A stretch of 64,000 nucleotides of DNA from Sycon ciliatum (Eukaryota > Porifera > Calcarea > Leucosolenida > Sycettidae). The stretch covers positions 41,657,208 through 41,721,207 of the forward strand of contig NC_088646.1 in assembly GCF_964019385.1 (NCBI RefSeq). The letters are read 5' to 3'. The translations under genes were made by a program, and so were the position numbers. Below the pieces are notes generated by a model. It ran no database searches. It saw only the letters and a list, made by a program, of their open reading frames with translations, and had not been told where the DNA came from. Position 1 is the stretch's first letter. Each line of letters starts with the position of its first letter. Below are positions 21,639-31,324 of this stretch, piece by piece.

Positions 21639-21870
21639 AACCAGCAACAATCAAGAACTGTACAAGGCACAGTACTAACTGCAGCAAAGTCGGCAGATCA
21701 ACACCCAAACAACATGCACATGCACCAAAAATAGGAAATTGTACAGAAACAAACATTGCATTCTGTGTTGTGTGATCTCCAAAGCTCATGTCCAGGCCTT
21801 CATTAAGTCCCATGAAAATCTCCTCATCGTTCAGCTAGCAGGGATGTCAGTGGGGAACATTATAACTTAC

Positions 21871-21969
21871 ACTTGTGTGCGGTTGTGCGGTTGCTGATAT
21901 ACCCACGTTTGCACACACACCGGTCTTCACCAGGCACTGCCACCAAGTTGTAACTGCTATTGCAGTACC
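21871..21969 (-). CDS. Receptor exon: small four-cysteine, EGF-like fragment
   Basis: 99 bp (33 codons). The acceptor is TTCATTGCTACAG|GG and the donor AAG T|GTAAGTTATA, phase 1 at both ends. The peptide has the spacing C...C-x-C-x2-GY...C of the C-terminal half of an EGF or complement-control-like module (RCVCKRGYI). An N-x-S and an N-x-T sequon are present. The exon is short and could be part of a larger split domain. The splice sites and phase fit the rest of the gene well. Confidence 0.6.
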
Positions 21970-22265
21970 CTGTAGCAATGAACACAGAAATACATTACAT
22001 TGTAACAATGAACACAGAAATACATTACATTGTAACAATGAACACAATGCACTGTTTTTCCAGTCTAATGGCTGGCGCAGTGATAACTTCAATTGAGTAG
22101 TGCTTGGATTGAATATGTACATGTGTTTTGACGACTAAGAGGAGCCATGCCAAGGCAAAAATGTTGCCTTTAGCCTACTCCGTACGAAGTGCAGATCTTT
22201 GGAACAGAACAGCAAAAAAGCCATAGTCATTAGGGTGCCCCTGGGTGGTTTGGCTGCTCTTCACA

Positions 22266-22480
22266 CAGGTGCTGTACATGTGGCTGCGCTTGTAGCTCAT
22301 CATTGTACATGTGGTTGCGCATGTAGCTCATCATTGTACATGCGGCTGTGCTTGTAGCTCATCATTGTACATGTGGCTGTGCTTGTAGCTCATCATTGTA
22401 CATGTGGCTGTGCATGTAGCTCATCATTGTACATGCAGCTGCGCGTGTAGCTCTTTATCGTACATGCTGCTGCATTTGTG
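22266..22480. repeat. 31-bp minisatellite, about 7 units
   Basis: The unit is GTACATGTGGCTGYGCTTGT plus AGCTCATCATT, decaying after 22440. Frames on both strands across it are by-products. Confidence 0.88.
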
Positions 22481-22804
22481 TCTCTTTGTCGTACCTGCTG
22501 CTGTGTTTGTGTCTCTGGGTCGTACATGCTGCTGACCCGTGGTACACCCTGCTGTGCTGTCTTTGAATGCTTGGTACATGCGGCTGCGCCGTCTTCTGTC
22601 CCCTCCGTCCGCACTCGTTCTTGTGTTGTCCCCGTTGTATACGCATTTTCTCATCTTGTCTCCTTTGTATTCGTCCGGTAGCCGTCTTGTCTCCGTCGTA
22701 TTTGATCGTTTGCCGTCTGTCTCCCTTCCCGTTCGGGACTAGTTGTATCACACACGAGCGCCAATTTCGCCTCCACCGCCCCACGTTTTCCCACGTCTTT
22801 ATAA
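22480..22804. other. Intronic, no gene recognised
   Basis: CT- and GTTGT-rich sequence downstream of the 31-bp repeat. No feature beyond weak echoes of that repeat. Confidence 0.4.
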
Positions 22805-23121
22805 TATATTCCCTTGCCTTGTCTTGTCTCGTCATCTCATGAGAATAAGAACAGAAAACTCTCTCTGTGTACGGAGAATAACTTGGTCTTTGGCTGTGTG
22901 GCGTGGTGCGATCACGCTTAAGGAAAAGTTCGTCGGCAGTCTAAGACGACATTCGGCGCCCATTATTATATTCCCTTGTCTTGTCTCGTCGTCTCATGAA
23001 AGTAAAAAGAGATAATTCTCTCTCTCTCTCTAACCGAGAATAACTTGGTCTTGGTCTAACTTGGACGCGGTTGCGCTAGAGGAGAACAGTTCGTCCCAAT
23101 CATTGACGACATTTGGCGCCC
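22805..23121 (-). repeat. Tandem duplicated body (about 160 bp) attached to a tRNA-Lys-like head
   Basis: Two direct copies, 22805-22961 and 22963-23121. Each contains TATTCCCTTG near the left, GAATAACTTGGTCTT in the middle, and ends GACGACATTYGGCGCCCA. On the minus strand this reads tRNA-like head, then GGCGCC-AAATGTCGTC, then body, body. The right copy joins the tRNA-like sequence at 23114-23187. Confidence 0.7.
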
Positions 23122-23187
23122 AACGTGGGGCTCGAACCCATGACCCTGAGTTTAAGAGTCTCCTGCTCTACCAACTGAGCTAGCCAA
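23114..23187 (-). ncRNA. tRNA-Lys(CTT)-like sequence (tRNA-derived repeat head, probably not a functional tRNA gene)
   Basis: Read on the minus strand it has a good box A (TAGCTCAGTTGGTAGAGC), an anticodon loop CTCTTAA (anticodon CTT), box B (GGGTTCGAGCCCC) and 3' end GTTGGGCGCCA. The 5' acceptor strand does not pair with the 3' strand and two anticodon-stem pairs are mismatched. The terminal CCA is encoded in the DNA, unlike normal nuclear tRNA genes. On the plus strand TGGCGCCCAACGTGGGGC equals a tRNA-Lys primer-binding site. Confidence 0.65.
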
Positions 23188-23469
23188 TGTTGCGTGTTGA
23201 GGAACCTGATCCCTGGTCAAGTAATCACGCAATTAGCATGTAATTCCATGCCTGTGTACAAGGGCAAGCTGTCAATTATCACGCCAATGTGCATACATAA
23301 TAGTATGTCGTCTATGCCCAGGTTTACGCTGATAGGCCGACATGCCTATCCCCGCGGTCACGGTGTACAGTAGATGAGTTGTGCAAAAATAAATCCTAAT
23401 ACAAGTTCAAATCAAAACTGGGGTAGAGTCAATCAGACTGCCTTGCTCTGTTCATCGCTCAGTCAGTAC

Positions 23470-23811
23470 CTTGCTGAAATCCTGAGCAGAACTGGTCACA
23501 CCAAGAGTACATAAAACCAGAGTGTGCAACTCGGGATGGTTCCTGTGGGAGTGTAAATTCGTGCAGTACGTCATTTCTGATGGCATGGTAACTTAGTAAG
23601 CCACAGGTACGGTGAAAAGTTGCGTAACCAGTCACGGTGGTGCAAGTCACTGAGTTTGTCCTAATTTCGGTTTTTTGATACGGATAGCCTGGTGAATTTA
23701 CTTGCCAGCGGATGTACGAAACGCACGCAGTCACACAAAAGCACCGAAATCCTAAAACAGGACGTCTAAAATCTTGGCTGATTTCCGAGCTGTGGAACAC
23801 GAAAATTTGAG
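23470..23811 (-). CDS. Receptor exon: repeated extracellular module (copy 1)
   Basis: 342 bp if the acceptor is GCGTACAG|CT (23812). A shorter 282-bp version uses TGTTTTAG|GA (23752). Both keep phase 1. The donor is CAA G|GTACTGACT. The peptide shares a pattern with the modules at 19968 and 16331: a hydrophobic strand, a tryptophan-containing strand (YIRWQV), a C-x-T..C region, then an (H/Y)EF-x-L strand. I do not recognise the fold; a beta-sandwich is a guess. The longer start aligns better with the 16331 module (IFVFHSSEIS against FFIVNASTSD). Confidence 0.6.
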
Positions 23812-24686
23812 CTGTACGCAAATCGCGGCTTGGCTGACCTCATCAGGGTGACGTAGTGCACGAACTGGGCTGTTTCAGATCTGATATGTACAGTCGCACA
23901 CTCTGGTTTATGTACTCTTGGTGGTACATATACAGTAGAGTTTTGTTTGTTTGTTTGTATTCTTTATTTAGAGTGGGAAGTCCAAAACAGGCCCTAGCCT
24001 TATAACAATGGTCCCACTAGTGAGGGAATGCTGTATATCTGTGCATAAGGATTAGTGAGTTTAACAGTGTAACAGTGAGTGTAGGTTGATTTTATAACTC
24101 TTTGCATGCTGGGCTCTTTTCACCTGTCCACTGGCTTTCGAGTGCATTGAACCAGCTGGTGGAGTTTGTGCGCACAGCATTTCTGGTTACCTCGATGGAT
24201 TTTTCATCATACTGGGCTTGTTGGAAGGATCCGGACTACTGAAGTAAGAGAATCCATACTGGTAGCTCTCAGCTCAATAAGCACATCGGGGTCACTTCCA
24301 CGTCCTCTCTGAACTACTTCACGCGCCTCGGAATGGCACAACAACTCTACCTCACCTTCTTGTTCGTCATCTTACTCAACTTCAACCGGGCTTTCACAAT
24401 TCAAACTGCGCTGCAAAGATGAGATCCAAGCGCTTCCTATGATGCTCATCACGCACGTGCTGCGCCAAAGTGAAATCCCTGGCATGCTCCAAAAAACTGC
24501 GAACTCATGGACAAAAAAATCGCGACAGCTCTGAGCAGTAATTTCCATGTTCATCTTGGTGCAGCTCGGTCAATCTTTATCCTATCGCAAAGAACATTAT
24601 ATCCCTAGGAAGCTGAGCACAAGATCTTCCCAACGGTGTATAACATGTCATCCGAGTGCAAAATGTTAATAGAGCAGGAAACTTAC
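23812..24686. other. Intronic, no gene recognised
   Basis: Between the 24687 and 23811 exons. Contains a (GTTT)n stretch at 23940-23957. The phrase ACTCTGGTTTATGTACTCTTGG at 23900 partly repeats inversely at 23505, adjacent to and inside the 23470 exon. No further exon was found. Confidence 0.4.
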
Positions 24687-25001
24687 GAGACACGCAGATG
24701 GTGGGGCGTGCTGCGGTGCAGGAGTCTCCTAGTACTTTATCGCTCCAAGCATTATACACCAAGCAGTTAGCTGACTCGTCCCTACCGCTGGTGTAGAGGG
24801 GTATGGTGGTAACGCTGTTGTCTCCCAACACCTGAGATGAATTCAGGAGGTGAGAGACGCAGCGGAGTTGCCGCATGTCTGTTGGTAACAGCCAACCGCT
24901 GTATTGTTCGTAGCACGTCTGGTTTGCATGATCTGCTGAGAATGAGATGCTATGGTATGTATACATGTGTGAGTCACACACTATAGAAGCTGCTTGTGTA
25001 T
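24687..25001 (-). CDS. Receptor exon: C-type-lectin-like domain 2
   Basis: 315 bp (105 codons). The acceptor is TTTGTTGCTGTAG|AT at 25002 and the donor TCT C|GTAAGTTTCC at 24686, phase 1 on both sides. Features are YHSISFSADHANQTCYEQYSG (helix and first cysteine), LRCVSHLL, CLVYNAWSDK, and a terminal C-TAARPTIC pair typical of the end of the domain. It sits 240 bp downstream of domain 1, and the two probably arose by tandem exon duplication. No canonical calcium-binding triplet is visible. NQT and NSS are N-glycosylation sequons. Confidence 0.72.
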
Positions 25002-25241
25002 CTACAGCAACAAACAACAGTAGAACAGAAATGCTATCAGTTGCATGTCTCAGTGCTAGACTGTATGCAGAGTTAAATTTTCTAATGAAAAAGTACTGAC
25101 AAGAAATGTGTTAGGAATGTAGTATGTAGCCCAACAGCTTCCTCGGACCAATACCATTCACCCCTGTACCCAGAAGAATGGAAGTTATTGGATGTTTCCT
25201 CACACTGTCCCTTGAGCTCATACAATATATTAGTATCTTAC

Positions 25242-25625
25242 TGGTATTCCTGCCGCATACGACTGGGTATTGCACCGTGCAACTCGATCCAGCCAGTTGT
25301 AAAACTTGTCCAAAAACTTGGACGGAACACTGGTAAATCCCTAAATTGAACGTAATGAGGCTGTCAGAAACTTCCAAATTGTTCGCAGTATCACGGAAGT
25401 GAAGTATATCCAGCAATTTCGTGTAGCTGGTTTGGACTGCCACATTGCCACTGACTGCCGTGTTTCTAAGTGCTCTGACTATGATGGAATTGCAGGCTGT
25501 GAGTTGAGGAGAACTGGCCAGGTGGCTGCCGAGTGTCTGACAGAACTTTTCTCCTGCCTCCCAAGGTTTGGTGGTGTTGGTAATGAACACTTCACCTTCA
25601 TCACCACAATCCACCCACGTGTTCA
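25242..25625 (-). CDS. Receptor exon: C-type-lectin-like domain 1
   Basis: 384 bp (128 codons). The acceptor is TTTTATTACAG|TG at 25626 and the donor ACC A|GTAAGATAC at 25241, phase 1 at both ends. The peptide has the layout of a C-type-lectin fold: WVDCGDEG, then PWEAGEKFCQTLGSHLA (helix with the first core cysteine), a long loop region, and a final C...C pair (YQCSVQV, then SSCTVQYPVVCG). No EPN or WND calcium-site motif is evident, so calcium-dependent sugar binding is doubtful. NTT is an N-glycosylation sequon. Confidence 0.72.
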
Positions 25626-25703
25626 CTGTAATAAAACAAAGAACATCAATGAAATCCCGTTGAGCAAAATATAAAGCACTGCAAGTTCTATGTGTGTGTG
25701 TGT

Positions 25704-26117
25704 GTTGCCCGTGCCTCTTTAGGAACATGTGCTCTGTGTGCGCTTGGTCCGCACGGGCGGTGTGTGGACCACGCGCGGACTGCGCAGATTGTGACGCAGC
25801 GCGCATGCGTGCATTGTACACATTCTTGTTTTTCTGTTCCTTGCTTCTTCCTGAGACTCTCCTTGGAGTAAGACTAAGATAATCAGTCCTCTGTTTGTGG
25901 TGTACGCGAGGAAATGCGAGAGTACATGTACTCGGAAGGGCCTATTGTCAGGGGAATAAGATAGTATAAGAACGCTTCGACGACAATCGGTAGAGCATGA
26001 GACTCTTAATCTCAGGGTCGTGGGTTTGAGCCCCACGTTGGGCGCCAAATGTCGTCGGGGGGGGGGGGGGTCTTACCCAGCGCACACAGAGCACATCTTC
26101 CAAAAGAGGCACGGACA

Positions 26118-26119
<2 letters not shown>
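25704..26119. mobile_element. Inverted-repeat-bounded element enclosing a tRNA-Lys-like sequence
   Basis: 25704-25745 (GTTGCCCGTGCCTCTTTAGG onward) is repeated inversely at 26079-26119, about 88% identical. Between them lie a GC-rich segment, the tRNA-like sequence at 25985-26047 and a run of 14 G. TG/CA microsatellites border both ends (25691-25703 and 26120-26230). No target duplication could be defined. Confidence 0.55.
25985..26047 (+). ncRNA. Truncated tRNA-Lys(CTT)-like sequence
   Basis: The anticodon arm TGAGA-CTCTTAA-TCTCA is perfect, and box B (GGGTTTGAGCCCC) and the 3' end GTTGGGCGCCA are intact. The 5' acceptor strand and the first part of the D arm are missing. It is bracketed by CGACGACA (25978-25985) and TGTCGTCG (26050-26057). 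The 3' flank AAATGTCGTC is shared with the copy at 23114, so both are members of one family. Confidence 0.6.
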
Positions 26120-26156
<37 letters not shown>

Positions 26157-26230
26157 TGTGTGTGTGTACATGTGTGTGTGCATACATGAGTGCTTGTGTA
26201 TGCATGTGCGCGTCTGTGTATGTGTGTCAA
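26120..26230. repeat. (TG)n microsatellite
   Basis: TG dinucleotides with TA and CA interruptions. Confidence 0.9.
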
Positions 26231-27570
26231 TCTGTCCGAAGGTTACCTCCTTGCCAAAGCATTAGGAAGTTTGACTAATTTTGGCTCCACAATCCAGTGT
26301 GTCGTTACTATTTCCAGTGAGAAATGTAAATATAACGACTGCTTTCCCCTGACAATGGGCCAGGCCCGACACTTTGTTGAAAACTTCACGTGACGGATGC
26401 AGCAAAGACACCGAGGTGGAGTATTTGAGCAGAGGGACCCTAATGAGGAAGTAAATCTAACGCTTTAGCGAGTGACATTTCTTCTTTCACATTTCTCCAT
26501 TATAAGAAGTTCCGTTACGGACTAACGTGGTCCCGCAACTGACCATCGACGAGTAGACCACAAAACACAGAGAAACTCATTCACATCAACATTACGACTC
26601 GTTTCAACAAGAACAAACAACACAAAGAACAACGATCGTCAAATCGCTGTCCTGAGCAAAACGTGCACGCGTGCGTGCATTTGGCTTGCGCCGCATGCAC
26701 ACAACGTACCCATGGAGATACTAAATATGGTGCCTGCCAAAGTTCGCGTGCAGCACGGAGTACTCGAGTGTAGGTGCAACGAAAAGAAAAGCCAGAATAT
26801 TTGACTGCAGAACAAACAGAAACTGACATAATCTGCTGAAGTGAAAGGATGAAGAATAATAGATTACGGAGGTGAAACGTTGCCTGTCAGAGGGTGCTTT
26901 CACCCAGAGACAGGGTGACAGCACACCCTGTCAGCGAGAATAAGTTCTACAACATAGAATAGATCGCAGCGGAGTTGCCGCGGATAGCGATAATACGAGT
27001 CCATTAAGTACAATGCAACTGATTGGTGTATCAACAATTCTACTTGTATAAAGCACAATCCACAAGATGTTCCGCTCGTGAACATGTTGTGGTACTATCT
27101 ACGAACACGCATAGCAATTACTGTATCGTAAAATGTGTCTCGACGTAAACACATCATATCGTACTACTCGTAGATGGAACAAATATGCACTCGTGATGTA
27201 AATGTAAAACATGCACGAATTGTAACAAACATAACAAATACATATCACACTTGTGAACTTCATAGCAGTAATACACACTGCACGAAGATTACAATACTGC
27301 ACCTGCAACATGTGACAGTTCTGTACACAATTTGTAACTACAATACACTGATAGTATTAACGTGCAACATGTGACAATTCCAAAGAATAATGTTCAAGAG
27401 CGCAGTCTCCTGTCCAAGTTCTGTTGACGTGTTTTAAGGCCCCATGCGTATTATGTGCGGATATTTATATAATATATTTTGAAAGGATTGGGAGAACTTC
27501 AAATTTAAAGGATCAATCAGGGAAGTGAACTGCCTGAAAATAGAAAGAATGCCAGACCAACCAGGACTAG
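26231..27570. other. First intron of the receptor, no gene recognised
   Basis: No exon with phase-1 splice sites was recognised. 26447-26530 has sequence similar to 31130-31180 (GAGGAAGTAAATCTAACG and AACGAGGAAGCAAATCTAACG), so it may be a decayed copy of the MITE at 31110. Confidence 0.4.
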
Positions 27571-27584
27571 ATCATGAACGCAAT

Positions 27585-28190
27585 CGGCCCATATGTTGTA
27601 GTCTTTTGGATGCTGAGTCGGCTGGTTTTGGTCAGAGAAGGCTGCGATGCAGCGCTCGGCCCTTATTCCCGATCGAATATGGTTGAATGAGCGGTCACGT
27701 GCTCATGTGTACACCAGTCGCCTGGTCACCGTGCCTGCAGGGTACAACTTACAGCCTGTTTGAGCGCGTTCCTGTCACTCGAGTTGAACCTTAGAACCTT
27801 TGAGTTGAACCTTGGTGTGAAAGTTGAAGCCTGCAGGCACGGTGACCAGACGATTGGTGTACGCATGAGCATAATAATAATAATAATTCGCGGGATTCGC
27901 GTTGGCATCGCTTGAATGTTCAGAAACACACAAACTAGCCTTCGCTTCCGCAGGCCACCACTATGCCTATGCCTTGCACACCTTAGTGGCGAATGCAGAC
28001 CTCACAAGTGAGTCAGGGGAGAGTAGGTGAGTCTCTCAACCAATCGGGCGTGTAACGGCCCATAACCCTGTAAACTGCATCCTTGAGCATGTGACCGCTT
28101 ATTCAACCATGTTCGATTGGGAATAAGGGCCGAACGCTGCATCGCAGCCGTTTCGGACCAAAACCAGTCGACTCAGCGTTCAAAATGTTG
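27585..28190. mobile_element. Foldback element, unit 1, with a SINE inserted in its right arm
   Basis: The left arm (27585-27750) and right arm (27826-27872 plus 28091-28190) are inverse copies containing TTGTAGTCTT, GCTGAGTCG, TTTTGGTC, ATTCCC, GGTCACGTGCTC and CTGGTCACCGTGCCTGCAGG. The same arm sequence recurs at 28717, at 28926 and, inverted, at 28630. Non-coding. Confidence 0.7.
27873..28083 (-). mobile_element. SINE-like element with (ATT)n tail, copy 2
   Basis: Inverse copy of 9993-10197, flanked by a 7-bp target duplication TGAGCAT (27866-27872 and 28084-28090). Removing it restores the symmetry of the surrounding foldback element. Confidence 0.8.
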
Positions 28191-28435
28191 TAATTGTAAC
28201 ACCATGTTGTAAGTGTAACATTACTTCTCCATCAGCTCAACCGCCACCACTGGACTGCCTTTTACACTCTTTTTATTGCAACAAGCAGGACCACGGAAAA
28301 CGACTACATTTTGACAAGACGACAGACCAAAGACCAGCTCACACAGTCTCGCGCATGCGCACAACACCACCAACCAATGACGCGTGTGCACAGTGACCAA
28401 GACGAAACAAACACGTGACACCAAATCTACCACAA

Positions 28436-28934
28436 AAAGACTACAATATATGGGCCAAGCGTGGTCATCCGTGCTTTTATATGGCGCTTTTAGTGACATT
28501 TTGCATACAAATCTCCATCTAGTAGGGCGCATTCCCCCAGTTTCAGTTTCAGTGGCGAGTTCGATTGGGAATAAAGGAGGAAGGGCGCGCCTCAGCTTCC
28601 TCGGACCAAAGACCATTCGACTCAGCACCCCGAGGACTGCAATTGATGAAAATAATTAATTATTTGATTTTAGGTTCCCCTTTAAAGGGGAAGTTAATCC
28701 TAAAATCAAATTTTCACCAGTTGTAGTCTTCGGGGTGCTGAGTCGAATGGTCTTGGTCCGAGAAAGCTGAGACGCCCCCTTCCTCCTTTATTCCCAATCA
28801 AACTCGCCCACTTCCACAGAAACTGGGTGACTGTGCCCTACTAGATGGGGATTTGTATGCAAAATGTCACTAAAAGCGCCATGTCGTTCTTATAAAAGCA
28901 CGGATGACCGCGATTGGCCCATATGTTGTAGTCT
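28436..28934. mobile_element. Foldback element, unit 2 (about 210-bp arms)
   Basis: The arms 28436-28640 and 28717-28934 are inverse copies (CATCCGTGCTTTTATA, TAGTGACATTTTGCATACAA and others). The centre (28665-28714) is itself an inverted repeat: ATTTGATTTTAGGTTCCCC, TTTAAA, then GGGGAAGTTAATCCTAAAAT. It looks like two elements joined head to head around TTAA. Confidence 0.75.
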
Positions 28935-29180
28935 TATGGACGCTGAGTCGACTGGTTTTGGTCCGAAAAGGCTGCAATGCAGCGTTCCTCCTTTATTCCC
29001 AATCGAACATGGTTGAACAAGCGGTCACGTGCTCCTGCGTGCCCAAGTCACCTGGTCACCGCGCCAGCAGGCGACAACTTTCACACCAAGGTTCAACTTC
29101 GAATGACAGGACTGCACCCAAAAAAGGTCAAACAGGCTAGTAAGTTGTACGCTGCTGGCACGGTGACCAGGTGACTCTGC
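28905..29180. repeat. Third, partial foldback arm
   Basis: Starts GATTGGCCCATATGTTGTAG, like 27580, and runs through GCGGTCACGTGCTC to a final GCACGGTGACCAGGTGACT that pairs with 29050-29070. It overlaps the end of unit 2. Confidence 0.6.
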
Positions 29181-29437
29181 ATCACGCAAACAGCAAAGGC
29201 ACTACCCCACACAAGAGTGCCCAACTGCTACAAGAGCAGGAGCGAAATACTCGATCTATCTGAAGTTAAATGTAGTTAGATAGGACTTTGCTCTGGGCAT
29301 GAAAAATTCTGTCGTTATTCGCGAACTGTCGTTATATCCCTAGTCGTTATTAGCAAAGTTTACTGTCTGCAAGGGGTGTTCGCGGTGGTTCCTTCTTCGA
29401 GGGAAGCCATCTGACTTTCCGAGAGATCATTTTTCTT

Positions 29438-29764
29438 TCATACTGATGGGCCCAGGATACGCCTCAAGATGTTGCCATCCAGGAGCTTGGCATGTCCAAC
29501 CATACTGTAGTCGACAGTGACCTCGCCACCCAGGACATCGTCAACAATCCCCAGCAGCTCGGCGGTGTGGACGATAATGGTGAATCCGTCATCGTCGAGA
29601 TCGATGAAAGCAAGTACTTCCATTGCAAGTATCACCGCGGCGCCTGACATGAAGGGCACTGGGTGTTCGGGGGCATCGAGTGACACTCTGGCTGATGCAT
29701 GATCAAGGTTAGTAGCATTATTGCGGAAGAAAACACCGCTGGCTCCCTGCTCCGCAGCATTCAC
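29438..29764 (-). CDS. Hypothetical open frame, unrecognised
   Basis: A frame of at least 108 codons ending at a stop near 29438. Composition looks protein-like, with alternating hydrophobic and acidic segments (FIDLDDDGFTIIVHTAELLG) and GC-rich third positions, unlike the surrounding AT-rich DNA. No family recognised, no splice sites matched to the receptor gene, and no clear start. It may be a gene fragment carried by a repeat or a chance frame. Confidence 0.28.
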   Translation of the reverse strand: MNAAEQGASGVFFRNNATNLDHASARVSLDAPEHPVPFMSGAAVILAMEVLAFIDLDDDGFTIIVHTAELLGIVDDVLGGEVTVDYSMVGHAKLLDGNILRRILGPSV

Positions 29765-31109
29765 CGGCAGTACCCAGTCTGATCTGTTCTGATGAAAATA
29801 AAGTCCATGTCACCAGATACTGTGTTTTTGATCTTGGTTGGCAAGGTTACTGGGGTTCATGTACTCTCAAGTACGCGTGGCAGTTCACAGAATACCAGGA
29901 AAGTTCGGAATAATTTTGGGACCCTAAACTGCATGATTACAGAATGAACTACTGTAAAAGCAGAAATTTTCGGTGTTGAAATTTTTTCGGTATTCTCCAA
30001 AATCGGCGGTTCGGTGGAGGGAAATTTTCGGTAAACCCGTTTCACAGGTAAGTGTACTACAGAGGAGATTGGATACAACGACCTTGGATATAACGACAGA
30101 TCGGGTTTAGCGACAAGTTTCTGTTGCCCAAATCCTTCAGCAAGCCCTTTCTGTACATTATAGATCGGGTATGACGACCTCGAAAATAACGACAGATTGA
30201 ATTTACTGACACTTTATTGGTGCTTGAAGACCTGAAAATGCATCAAATACAGTCAGTATCGCCTATAGTGTTGGTCTTTGATTTTGAGCATTTTATCACT
30301 ATAAGCGATATAATTATTACTATGACCGATACTGGCTGCATGATTGTACTACGGTATGTGAGTGTGGTATGAAAAGACTCAGCTTGCCATACACATACAC
30401 ACTGCATACTAGTAGTTGATTGCAGTGTACTGTACATGCTGTGTACTCATACTGTGAGAAATCAACACCCTATCATCAGATCATGCCTGTGCAGACAAGG
30501 CTACTGACACACAACATCAGCATATCCTCATCAAGGAGGCAATTCGGACAGCACCACTGAGGACTACTGAAAGTAGAATAGAAGCAAATGAAATGTTGGG
30601 CTCTTACTGCGAGCTTCATTCTTATTCATAGCTTGTGGAGCTATTTAGGGGCTTTGGGAGCCCCTTTCTGGTACCTAGAATGACTGATCTTTGGTTTTTA
30701 TAGGGTTCCGCCACCTGTTGACAAAGGAATATCGTACAGATGAAAGAGTATGGGAGGCAAAAAACCGAACACGCTTCTGAAATGCGTAACTTTTAGTAGT
30801 ACACCATACATTTTATGCAGAGTTCATTATCTGCACCGTACTATAATGCATACAGGAAGTTGTACGCACCAGTTTAGAGTATATTCAGCGGGCTTTAAAC
30901 TAATCCAAGGCTCTCAACGCGTCCTCAAGAAAAGCAAAATTACGATTGAGCGGGCTTTAAACTCTGATAAGGCCCTTGGCCGGAATGTCGCTGATTGGTC
31001 GTTTCCTGGACAACGAGACAGACCTCGTTCTCAACATAGTTATGGCAAATGAAAATGAATTTGAGTAGTTGATCACTATAGCCGCCAACCTTATAGGCGA
31101 TACGTACTA
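29765..31109. other. Intronic or intergenic, no gene recognised
   Basis: Contains TATAACGAC-rich segments (29300-29350 and 30070-30200) reminiscent of decayed Tc1/mariner-type ends, and a duplicated GAGCGGGCTTTAAACT phrase (about 30888 and 30947). Nothing coding was recognised. Confidence 0.4.
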
Positions 31110-31324
31110 CTGTAAGACATGTATATATAACGAGGAAGCAAATCTAACGTTTTAACGGATGACATTTCTTCGTTATAATAAGATCCGTTGAGGCCGTACT
31201 GCTTCATATATGCTGTGTGTGGATATGGCAGAATACTGCAAGATCGTTAACACATCTTCTCGTTAACCTATGAATTTTGGACAATCGTTAAATTTGCGAC
31301 TCGTTATAATAACATGTCTTACAG
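31110..31324. mobile_element. TA-flanked MITE with CTGTAAGACATG ends
   Basis: The termini CTGTAAGACATGT and ACATGTCTTACAG have about 40 bp of imperfect inverted repeat and are flanked by TA (31108-31109 and 31325-31326). 215 bp. Confidence 0.75.

Noticed and set aside
20984..21775. Frames of 192-263 codons with a cysteine/histidine-rich repeat
   Set aside because: By-product of the 38-bp minisatellite. All three frames are open.
23114..23187. Functional tRNA-Lys gene
   Set aside because: The acceptor stem is unpaired, the anticodon stem mismatched and CCA is DNA-encoded. It is linked to a repeated body shared with a second copy.
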